Origin: Hippopus hippopus
Taxonomy: Eukaryota > Mollusca > Bivalvia > Cardiida > Cardiidae
DNA: 64,000 bases
Reading direction: 5' to 3'
NCBI GenBank assembly: GCA_946811185.2
Contig: OX328099.1
Location: forward strand, 19,991,859 to 20,055,858
The first letter of the stretch is position 1, and every line of letters begins with the position of its first letter. The position numbers and the translations under genes were made by a program. Of this stretch, positions 32,001 to 44,000 are shown piece by piece. Under the pieces are notes generated by a model. The model had not been told where the DNA came from. It worked only from the letters and a program-made list of their open reading frames with translations, and searched no databases.

Positions 32001-35000
32001 TGATCGTGCCATTAGAAACGGCCCATGAGCCATGTCTACTCTCTCTTAGGAAATAGGAAAACGCTATGTATATTGGATTCTGATTGATTATCTACATGTG
32101 TACGAGTAAGGTCAGTGCAAGTTCAGATCCTCGGCCCTCTGTCCTGTGAACAGAGGCAAAATGATAATGGAGTGTTCTGCGGAATTTCAGAATGGTTACA
32201 AAATGGGTGATTTTTTTTGCATTATCATCATGTATGGGAGGTGGAGATGATGGGAAAAAATCCTGAAACAGAAGTTAAATTATCCTTGTAGGGTTTACTT
32301 AACGTTAGGCCTCTGAAGAAAAGTAGAATTCGCAAGTCCAGCGAAACAGACATGTTTGCTGATTTTTATTGATCCCAGTTGCATCTTGCAAGTGAACTGA
32401 GGACGGAGTGAACCGAGGACAGACAGTTATGACGAATCATATTTCTGCAAGTTTTTTTTTTTTCATACAATGCTAAAATATTAAAAGATCTATATATTAT
32501 CTTGATGATAATTTTATATGCAACATAAATGGAAATATCCCCAGTGTATCTCTGTGGAACTCTGTACTTAACATCTGTAAAGAGTAAGTCAGTATCTGCT
32601 AACATATCCATTTGTAGGAAGAATACGGAAAGAGGTCTTTTGCGGTATTTTCTTACACGGATACGTAGCCTATGATTTATTGTAAATCTAATTTTCATGC
32701 TAGTTTGCAAATGCAAGTTGGAATGTCACATGATCATTAGCATGCAACGATTATGTGGAATGGCAGTCAAATGGGAATATTATATTCAGATTGCAAGACT
32801 ACCATCTCGTTTCTTCAACACCAAGGTTATACCACTTAACGAAGTGTTACTGTCAAGTTTCTGTACAATTGAAGAGAAAAAATATGTTCTGAAATACTTA
32901 TCAGTATTTCAACAAACAAAAATTTATTCACAATAAAAATGTAAATTAACCATTTCAACTGTCTGACCTTAGTTTACTGTATATATACAGTGGTCCTTCC
33001 CTTTGTATTGGTGGGTGGGGTAAACCAACTCCAGTGTAAAACTAAATTGACAGAAGGGATGCTGCTGTGTATGTAAATCATGGCAATCAGGTTGTAACAA
33101 GTTGCTAGTGAGTTTTTCTATTACTTTCAAGAGAAAAATCGAGTAGGAATGACATGTAAAACTTGCGAGATGAGCTGTAATAAAGTATAAAATGGCGAAA
33201 TTCATACGAATATAAAAAAGCTTAAAAAGTCAAATTTCATATCCTCCGATTTCGTCCTACTTTACATATGTTAAAAAGGTGTCTCTAAGGATGTTGAAAA
33301 CAAAAAAAGTGTTTGTGTTGCAATTTGTTTTGGGTCTTCCCACAATTTGACTGGACTATTTGTGAAATAGACTTGGAAGAAAAGCATGGATAGATGCTAA
33401 AAGCTGCCATGACATAACTGAAATACTGTTGAAAACAATGCTGAGCTGCAACTGCTTGATTTTTAGCGAAAATTATACGTTAAAAAAAGGACATAACTGT
33501 GTCAAAAATACTTTGATTGTTATCTGCCCTTGTTTTATGGGTTCCCCTTTTGATGGTAAACAACTTATTTGCGCTTGAAGTCAACATCTTCAGTAATAGC
33601 AGGGATATTGTAAGATGTAAAAGTTTTTGCACGACAGCACAGATGAAGACAATGACGACGACAACAGTGACGCTAGGGCTACAACAATAACTCGACGTTT
33701 TCTATGAAAACAGCCAAGCTAAAAATGCATCCTGAGAAACAATAACTCTCATTATACTATATAAATGAAACGCTATTTTAACTAAGTATAATGGAATGAC
33801 TGCTGCAATTCAATGGCATTTGGGCCGGGAGATCCAACAAAAGATCAACTAATGCCCATCAAAGATCAGACCACAAGTTCTATGACTGTCAATGAACAAT
33901 GTCAGGAAAAGGAACTAGTCTGTGTCATTCTGGGTGTTTATAACGATCCTTTCTACTCACTTGTTTGAAGGGTTGTTTACAAGAGCACTTGATATATTTT
34001 GATCCATAAAGAACAGCAATGATAAACTGAACCCAAGTCCAGCGGCAGCCAAAATTGCTGGCCATGGTAACAGGTGAATAGGTGCCACTTCAAACATTTT
34101 CACATCTTGGTCATATTTAAAAGGCTTCACTACAGAAAAGATAAAAAAGATTGTACATGTTTTTTTCATAAACAAGGATGATCCTTCAGTCACACCATTT
34201 GTTTGGGTGAATAGAGTTTTTTAACCTTGTTTTGCTAAGCAAGACTCAAGGAACTTTTGCAGACAGTGTAGATCAAGATCAGACTGCACATAACATTAAG
34301 TCTGATCTTGGATCTACAGTATCCGATAAGGAGATATCTTTTCCAAATAAATACCTGTGAAATAGGAAAATTTGGGTTTATACTATCGATTTGAAAGTCT
34401 CATTCCACGTTTTTAGTGGGACAATTTGTCAAAGGTAATCTGATCACAACAATTCACACAGAAATCAGAAAAAGACTAAAAATAGATAAAAAGAAGTTAT
34501 TTTATAACAGAAGCTTTGAGTATGGGTCATTTAGTTTTTACAGAAAACTTTATCAAAAACATTTACCATAATCTGTAAAAAACTTATTTTGTACAATGCA
34601 GTTTCTTTACTGAATGTACATGTATTTTTTATATGTTATTCATAATATATATGTATATTGAAATCCCATAGCTTATAGAAGCTTGTTTTCAAAGTCTTTT
34701 CTAGCAAATTGTTTTTGGAGGTCTTGAGTTCAAAGAATAAATGCATAATTTTTGCAGTCAGTCTTCCAATAAATATGAATGTATGTTTTCTTCTATGCTC
34801 AAGTAATCAGTCATGCTGCTACATTCTTTTCAAAATGTCCTGCAAATAATGAGTAGGTTGAAATAACTGAAAAGCTGCATAATTTGATGACCTCTAATCC
34901 TTTACCACACAATCCGGACTTTAAATCACCTTGACAAAGACAGCTTTTGAAAACATTGTGGGAAAATGACAAAAATGCTGGTAACCAACATTTTCTCCTT

Positions 35001-38000
35001 TTCCCACAATTCTTTTTACCCTTCCCAAAGCAAATTTCAAGAGTTCACATCTATTTTTTATCTGCAAATGCTTTTGATATGGACTACAGCTAACTGTAGC
35101 CTAAAAGTTTGTTGTTTGGTAAAGAGTTAAGAAGCAGGCTTTTGAAAACACCAGTATTTTCTCATTCCTGAAAATGCTTCCTACCATTCATACAAAAATA
35201 TGATAATTTGAGCTACACTAAATTTCATAACTGACAAAATGAAAATATTCAGTGAAGAAAAAATTGCAAATAACTGCTGTTTCAAGGTTGCTACTGGCAA
35301 CAATGTCTCAATATAGTGGACATCATAGATTCAAGATCTGACGGCACATTTTGTGCAATCTGATCTTCTGGCCATAAAGGCAGCTATAATTTTGAAAGGC
35401 CCTTTAACTCTTTTTCACACAGTCCCATGTTTTAACAACCCTGAGCAGGAAGGCTCTGGAAAACATTGTGGGAAAAGGAGAAATGCTGGTAACCAACATT
35501 TTCTCCTTTTCCCACAATGTTTCCTATCCTTTCTTAAACAAATCAAATCATTTTTTGCTATATTTTAAATTGCTGTCTGCAAATGCTTTCAATTTGGGCC
35601 AGTCCAATACTTTGTTGTTTGGTAAAGAGTTAAGGGTTGCAAAAGAAACTAGAAATGTCGCAAAGTGGACAAATACCCCCGACCAGCACCTTGTCACTGA
35701 AGCAGCCTAATCAGAGAATGGAAATGATTTTCAAAACAAAGATCACCAGTGAACTTGACCTTTAACATAATGTGACCCAAACAACGATCTGTAAGGTGCA
35801 TTTAAGGATGGCCACGACCCTCAAGTACCATAAAGACGTGGACAATAAAGTTAAAAAAAAAACATAAGTGACCCAAAAACAAAAGGGCACCTCCTTGGGT
35901 CGTGGTTTCTAGGTCAAACAGCTATTGAGTTAGAGCACAGAAATGATCTGCAAAGAAATTCACCTGTGACCTTGACCTTTAACCCATGTGACCCATGTGA
36001 CCCAAAAGCAATAGGGCACCTCCTTGGGTCATGAGCAACTCTTGTATGAAGTTTCAGGGTCCTAGGTAAAACAACTATTGAGTTACAGCATGTAAATGAT
36101 TTTCAAACAAAGTTCACCTTGACCTTGACATTTGACCCATGTGACCCAAAAACAATTGTATTCCTCCTTAGGTCATGAGCAACACTTGTATAAAGTTTCA
36201 GGGTCATAGATCACACAGCTTTTGAGTTAGAGCACAGAAACGAAAAAACAAGACGGACAGTTGGACAGAAGGACAGACGGACAGACCTGGTAAAACTAGT
36301 ATACCCCCCCTGTACCTTGTAGATAGGGGTTGTAAGAAATTGTCATTGCTTACACTTCATCAAAAATGTGAAAACTACTCACATTTAACTTCCCTCAGTA
36401 TGAATGACCCAAAAAATGACATGATGAGAACTGCTGCAGGTAAAGCATAGTCAGCCAAGAGTTCACGTTTACCAGCTGTTAAAAATGGCCTGAAAGACAC
36501 AACAAAAACTTCTTGCCAAACTTGTTGGTCTCTTTAACATTCGCAATATCAATTAATCCTTTACCACACATTCCGACTTTTAATGTCCCTAGGAAAGAAA
36601 GCTTTTGGAAAGATTTTGCAAAAACAAGAAAATGCTAGTAACTAGCATTTTCTCCTTTTTTCCATAATGTTTTCTACCCTTAAAAAACAAATTTCAATTT
36701 TTGAATCATAATTTTTTTGTCGTCTGCAAATGCTTTCAATTTGGACAGGTCTAAAATTTTGTTGTTTTGTAAAGAGTTACTTACTGTAGGACACTCCTCA
36801 TTGACTTTTCACTGTGCTGAAGATAACAGTTTCTGGAAACTTTGTGGGAAAAGGAGCAATTACTCATAAGAAGTTATTTCCCAATTTTCCAATAAATTTC
36901 CATATGAATGGGAATATTTTTTCCTTTCCTATTGCCAGTTCTTGGAGAAGGTGTAGGATTAGTAACCTGGAGGCTCCAGCAGCCATCCTCAAAGGTGGAC
37001 TTGAGTTATTTCCATACCAATTAGAATAGTTTTTCCTTTCCTATTGCCAGATTTCTTGGAGAAGGTGTAGGATTAGGAACCTGGAGATTTCAGCCGCCAT
37101 CCTCACAGGAGGACTTGAGTTATTTCTATACCAATAACAATATTTCTTTCTTTCCTATTGTAAGACTATTGCAAGGATTAGTAACCTGGAGGCTCTTGAG
37201 TTTTTTGCGAGTCTTCTTGGGTATAGCAACTAGATCCAAGGCCTATAGTTCTGGTGAAACCCAAGTCAAAAATTAACTCTTTATCACACAACAAAATTAA
37301 TGTAGACCTGTCCAAGTCGAAAGCATTAGCAGACCACAAATTAATCCTTATCCTGCTGAATAACTTAACTCTTTACGACACAATCCCGAGTTTTAACGAC
37401 CTTAAACAAGAAGGCTTTTTGAAAACATTCTGGGAAAAGGAGAAAATGCTGGTAACCAGCATTTTCTCCTTTTCCAACAATGTTTTCTATCCTATCAAAG
37501 GCAAATTTTGCCATCTGAGCAGTATTTAATTTGTCCTCTGCAAATGCTTCCAAGTTGAACTGGTCTAAAATTTTGTCATTTGGTAAAGAGTTCAATGAAA
37601 CTTTCAAGCATTCGTAAAAACTCAAATAATGCTACTTCAAACTTATGTTTTGGAGAAAAATATCGCCTTATCGGACAATGTAGATTCAAGGTCAGACTGC
37701 ACAGAATGTGCAGTCTGATCTTGATCTACACTGTCCATAAAAGGTCAGTGAGTCGCGCTTAGCAGCCTAAGTGTTAAATAGGGCTCAAATGATGGAATTT
37801 GTCTTCGATAGGGTAGAAAAGATTTTGGAAAATGAAGAAAATGATGGTAATCAGCATTTTCTTCTTTTACCACAATCGTCTTGAAAGGCTTTCTTCTTCG
37901 GGGTTCTTAAAAGTCTGGATTGTGCAGAAAAGGGTGAGCAGTTGCTGTGATATGACTGAAATACATTTGAACCCCCATAAAACATCTGTTAATAAATCAT

Positions 38001-41000
38001 GCAGGTCATGTCCTTCAAAGTTTGTGTTTTTTTTAATGATTTATAATTGCTTTGCATTTGTCTTACGAGAGATGGCATTGGCTAACTCATTACTCTATAC
38101 GCTTATTTTTATCCATGATTTATGAAACCTTTAGCAATAGTGTTTTGAAAACACTGGCAAAAGGAGAAAAAAATGGTTAACAGCATTTTCTCTTATTCCA
38201 ACCTGTAATGATTTTCACCCTGTCAAATGCAAAATTTCATCATATGAGCCATATTTGATTTGTGGTCTATGTGTCTGCAGGTGCTTTTAATTCGGACAAG
38301 TCTACAATTTTGTAATTAAAGACTTAATGCTTCTTTTGTATGGTATGGAAAACAGTGTGTAAAATGAAGCAGTCACTCTAAGAGTCTACTCGGTCACCAA
38401 CCTCAGGGGTCACATAAGCTTGTACCAAATACATATTGAAAGAACTTACGTTTTAGTGAAGTTAAACAGTGTTATTCCAACCCACACTGTTCCCAGCATG
38501 AGAAGTAAAAACAAGATACTGTTCTCCTTTAGACATGGGGGATGGTTATCTGAATGGCTAGTTGAAACGTTCCCCGTCGTATTGGGGTAAGTTGCCATAT
38601 TTTCACTGTTGCATGCAGGTGTATAGTAGTTTTGGTTGAAATCTGCAATATAATTTCAAAGTACATTAACATTTTATGTATGTAATGTTTTGTTTTTCAT
38701 GAGCCTTTACCAAACAGTCCAAATGTTTTTATGACCCTGAGGCAAACAGCTTCCATAAACATTGTGGGAAAAAGAGGAAATGCTGGTAACCAGCATTCTC
38801 CTTTTTTCTCACAGTGTTCTCTACCCTTTGGAAAACAAATCCCATCATTTGGCCCACATTTAAAGTGTCGCTTGCAAAATGCTTTCAATATCAAAGATTG
38901 AAAAATATTTGTTATCTGGTAAAGAGCAAATTCTAAGCATTCTAATGGAAACACAAGTTATTTTTGCAGACAGAGGCTAGATAAAAATCAGTCCACTCCA
39001 ATCATAAAGTCTGACCTGAGACCCCAAAACATCAAAAACTTCAATACTTATCCTGGTGACTATAGATGTACTAATGGCAAAGAGTATAAGCCAGAGTCAT
39101 TCTGTACATTTGTTTAGCCTGATCATGGTCTAAACTCTGCCAAGGCAGTCTTTTCTACTATGATCTATGATCATGTCCATTGAGTTTTAGCCTTCAAATA
39201 CTTAACATATTTGCAGAGTCTTACCCAGCTTGAACTGATTAACTTCTAATTATCTGAGATAACCACTTGTCCATGATGTCCATCATTGTTAATGATGCAA
39301 ATCCCCTCAATTCCAGGTAATTCTGGTAGTAGATGGATGTTAGTAATTCCACATTTCTACACTAATTAGTTTGACAAAGTTCTTTGTCCTTGAAGTACAA
39401 TCAGTACCAGAGACCAGCATTTTCTCCTTTTCCAACAATGTTCTCTACCCTTTCACAGACAAATCCCATCTTTTGAGCCATATATCATCTATTGTCAGTG
39501 TAACATGCAAGAGCTTGTTTACACTTCCAAGCATAAATTTCCATAACTACTTAACTCTGTCCATACCATAGAATACACCAGAAGCTTTTGTGGACAATGT
39601 AGATCAAGATCAGACTGCACAGAACATGCAGTCTGATCTCTGATCTACATTGTCCACTACTTTATTCTAGATTATGACCAAACTGTCTCTTGATCTTGCA
39701 GAGGAAATGTATTTTTAACCTTTGAGAAAATGAAAATTATTTATTCATTAGTGAAAGAGTTAACTATCAAGGAGACAAATACACCCATCTGCATTGCTGT
39801 AACAGCAAGCTCAACAGCAAGGCAGGTTTTAAGTGCTGATATATCTAACCACTCTTTTATATTACTTTCTCCTTTGAGAAGTCTTGACCTCGAGACTTAT
39901 ATACAAATAAACCAGGGGAACACAAGATGATAAGGCAACTCCAGTCCGGCATTTGTTATAATCCCACCTCTGCCACCAAATTTTGTAATATGTATCAGGT
40001 TGGTTACCCATCCGAACACTAACCATGATGCACATTGCTTAAAAACTGTTACAGAAATACACCAGACCACATCGCTGTACAAGCTTGCTCAACAAGCAGG
40101 TAGGTTTTAAGTGCTTTTACATATACATCAAACTGCTCTCCATGGCATCAGCAAAAGCTTTCAATTTTGACAAGTAATGAATATGATCGGATTATTAAGA
40201 CCTAAAGATAGTGCCATCATCAAAACGTTATCTTACCTTTGATTGTATCTTTAATGGCATCAGCAGAGAAGGCAAACGTAATAAACAAGGAAAATATCTC
40301 TTCTGTTGACCTGTTAAAGATTAACGAAATACTTCATTTTAGTCCATACTAAAACAGGTGCATTTCATTTCCTTGACAAAATTCAAAATCCTTAATGTAT
40401 CTCACTTACATTTCATGATGTTCATAAATTATGATTGAGGCAATATGCATGGAGATGTCAGTATTGTTTATAAGAAATTTTGGTCAGTTTTGATCATAAT
40501 TATATATCCAGCAAAGAACATCACCAAATTTAATGTGGGTTTCCATGTGGCCAATATACACCACGGCTTTTCAGTCAATAGGACTTTTTTCTGGCTGATT
40601 CGGGCTCGAAAAGAGATTAAGCCTTTACCAAACAATACTATGTCTTAACCTTTTGAAAACATTGTTGGAAAATGAGAAAATGCTGGTAACCAGCATTTTC
40701 TCCTTTTCCCACAATGTTTTCTACTCTTTCGGAGACAAATCCCATCATTTCAGCTAAATTTTAGTTAAATTCAATACTTCCATCATTTGACTTTATGCAT
40801 CTTTACAATGTACCACTTTTAAAACTGTCTAGAGCTTTTCGTAATTCGAAAGTCTCACCTCTGCCACAACATGTAACATGTTTCAGCTTGGTCATCCACC
40901 CAAGCACTAGCTCATCGCTTTACCCTTTACCAAACAATCTCAAGTCTTAAGGACTCTAAAGAAGAAGATTTATGGAAACATTGTGGAATAAAGAAAAAAT

Positions 41001-44000
41001 GCTGGTACCCAGCACTTTCTTGTTTTCCCAAAATGTTTTCTACTCTTCTAAATGAATTCTAAAACCAGGCAAACAAGTAATGAAAGATAGAGCGACCTAG
41101 CAGCTTTTAACTAGTTTTGAAATTAATTTCTCTGCCAGCAACTAATACTTGAACAGACCCTACAATAACAGACTGTTATTTTTACAATAACTTCCATACT
41201 TGTAAGTCGTATGATTTAAATTTAAATACATGTATATTTTAACTCCCACTTTGTTTACTTTTGGCAGCTACTCTTACTTTAATATGTCTTTACCAGATGA
41301 TGAAATATTAGATCTGTCCAAAGTGAAAGTATTTGCAGACAAAAAATTAAATATGGCTCAGATGATGAGATTTGTCGTTGATGTAATTTGAATACATTGT
41401 GGGAAAAGGACAAAAATGCTGGTAACCTGGACTTTCTCTTTTTCCCAAAATGTTTTCAAGAGCTTTAATCCCTATGGTGTTTAAAACATGTCACTGTTAT
41501 ATAACCTTCTTTCTATCATGGTTTGTTCAATAAACCTGCCGAGCCCCGGTAGCTCAGTCTGTAGCATACTGGACTTGCGAACAGGGGGTCACTGGTTCGA
41601 TCCCCAACTGGGCCAATTTGTTTCTGAGGACTGTTGATAGTCATTGCTACAGGATTCATTCCTCTCTCACCGCTGACCATTGTTTCGACAACGGTTTTGT
41701 GGGAAAGCAGCCAGTGCCTTGGAAAGAATATTGTGCAGAGTACTGGTAAAAGAAAACCCAGGAAAGCATGGATAGGTGCACTGGCTGCCCTGGTATAACA
41801 AAAATAATATTGAAAACAGCATTAAACACTGTACCATCAATCCATCAATCTTTCAGTTAACCATGGTTATGAGTCATGAGGCTCACAAATAAACTATGTA
41901 GGTGACAGTCTGAGTGGATTATTCATTGTGCCTCATCAACTCACAACCATTGTTAATCATCAATTTTACAATGCTTCCGTTGCATTGTGTTTATAGAGCT
42001 GAATTCACTTGTGTCATGTTAGAATTCTAATCAACTAATGATATGCATAATTTACTTGAATGTAAACAGAAACTAACCTCGTGGAATACTTCATCAGTTT
42101 ACTAAGGTTTGTGACCGAGTAGATGACCAGGAAAAAGCAGTTCCAGAGGCCAGTACAGGCAAACATGGCACTAAAGTTCAAATCAAAGTCCTTGGAAATG
42201 CTGAAAATAACTGTAACATGACTACTGAAAAGTTACTGAATCATTTGACATTTTGTATAACTAAAACATGAGCTTCAGTGGAAAGATACCCTATTTAACA
42301 CTTTATTTTTTGTAGATGGCTTTTTCATTTTATGGGAGACTATTTTTTTGAAAACATACAGGCATAGAGGCAAAGAGAGAAATTACTTGGGGAAAAAGAG
42401 AAACTAGATCTACATGTACTTGAAATCATGCATTTCTAATCTGCCACAATATTTGCACCTACATGTATACTCCTGAATTAACTCCTTGCCAAACGACAAA
42501 ATGTTAGACTTGTCCAAATCGAAAGCATTTGCAGACCAAAAATCAAATGCCAATACAATGATTGAATGTACTTTTGAAAATGGAGAAAAACAAAGGAATT
42601 GAACAGGCTTTTCCTCTTTTTTCCACAGTGATTTCAAAATGCCTTTTTCTAGGGTTTGTTATAACTTGGGATTGTGTGGTAAAGAGTTAAACCTAATTTT
42701 CATATTCTTTATCCATAATTTAAGTTTGTGTTTGAAAGTTTTTTCAACAATTTTGTTTCAAGAGTAATGAGTTAGCCCTTTACCATACAATCCTGAGTTT
42801 CAAAGACCCGGGGGCAGAAGACTTTTCAAAACATTGTGGGAAAAGGAGAAAATGCTGGTAACCAGCATTTTCTCCTTTTCCCACAATGTTTTCTACTCTA
42901 TCAAAGACAAAGTCCATCATTTGAAGCACATTTAAATTGTCGTCTGCATAGCTTTTCAATTGGAAAAGTCTAAAATTTTGTTGTTTGGTAAAGAGTTAAT
43001 ACTGAATTCCTTTTAACTTTTCAGGAGACATTCTTTGGCAGTCAAAGTGGCCTCTTCATTGCAATATGAGGCTATTTTGCTAGAACATCTTACAAAATAT
43101 CAGAAAGTGGAAATCTAAGACCTACAACAGTTACTTTAGTGTACACAAATGCAATTAAAATTGTTGAAAGAATACTCTTAGTTCTTTTTTTTTTCACCCA
43201 ATATGTCAATATGAAATTACTATCCCTTTAACTCTTTAACAAACAATGCAGGGTTTTCATGACTCTGAGAAAGAAGCCTTTTGAAAACATTGTGGGAAAA
43301 GGAGAAAATGCTGGTAACCAGCATTTTCTCCTTTTCCTACAATGTTTTCTACCCTTCCCAAAACAACTTCATTTTTTGAGTCACATTAATTTTGTCGTCT
43401 GCAAATGCTTTCAATTTGGACCAGTCTAAAATTTTGTCGTTTGGTAAAGAGGTAAACAGGGTCTGTTCACCAACCATTCTCAAGTATGTTCTTGGTGTTA
43501 TACTCCAGAATTTTCTAAACTGAGAAGTAGCAAAACTTCTGATTGGCTAAACCAATCAGAAGTTTTATTACTTTTCAGCTTAGAAAATTTAGGAGAATAA
43601 GACTCAGAGTGTTCTTAAGAATGGTTGGTTAATACGGACCTGTGTGTTTCATTTAACCTTGTCATTTTTACATTGAAAAGCTACATAAGGAAATTTCAAA
43701 AGAAGGTTGCAAAATACAGGTGACTGCTAAAAACAAGCTTTGCCAACAAAGATTTAACCCTTTATAAAGAATCTTGTGGTTTACTGGGCACCAAAGAGGA
43801 AAAAGAAAAAAATGCCAGTAACCAGTAACAAGCATTATCTTCTGTTCCCACAATGTCTTCTGCCATTCCAAAGCCTAAAATCATCTTTTCACCCTAACTG
43901 AACTTGTCATCTACAAATGCTTTCCAAAAGAATTTTGGGTGATTTTGTTTTTTAGAAAAAAAATTACCCTTTACCACACAGTCCAGACTTTTAATAGTCC

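Larger units (their letters stand above)
29310..33358. mobile_element. 4-kb non-autonomous element with long terminal inverted repeats
   Basis: Left end TAGTCCAGTCAAATT at 29310; right end AATTTGACTGGACTA at 33344-33358. Inner inverted blocks also match: 'cccaaaactaattgcaacac' against 'gtgttgcaatttgttttggg', and 'gtaggacgaaatcgg' (29418) against 'ccgatttcgtcctac' (33246), so the TIRs span roughly 150 bases. A TA target duplication or a TTT flank is possible. No reading frame exceeds about 116 residues and no transposase is recognisable. It lies in the SLC4A11 intron between exons 15 and 16. Confidence 0.85.

Noticed and set aside
31838..32056. 72-codon + strand frame inside the TIR element
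   Set aside because: The overlapping - strand stretch is longer and neither shows a recognised family; not enough to call a gene.
41543..41615. tRNA-like fold with box A, box B and terminal CCA
   Set aside because: The same sequence, with the same attached body and tail, occurs at 5583, 7226 and 57228; it is a SINE head.
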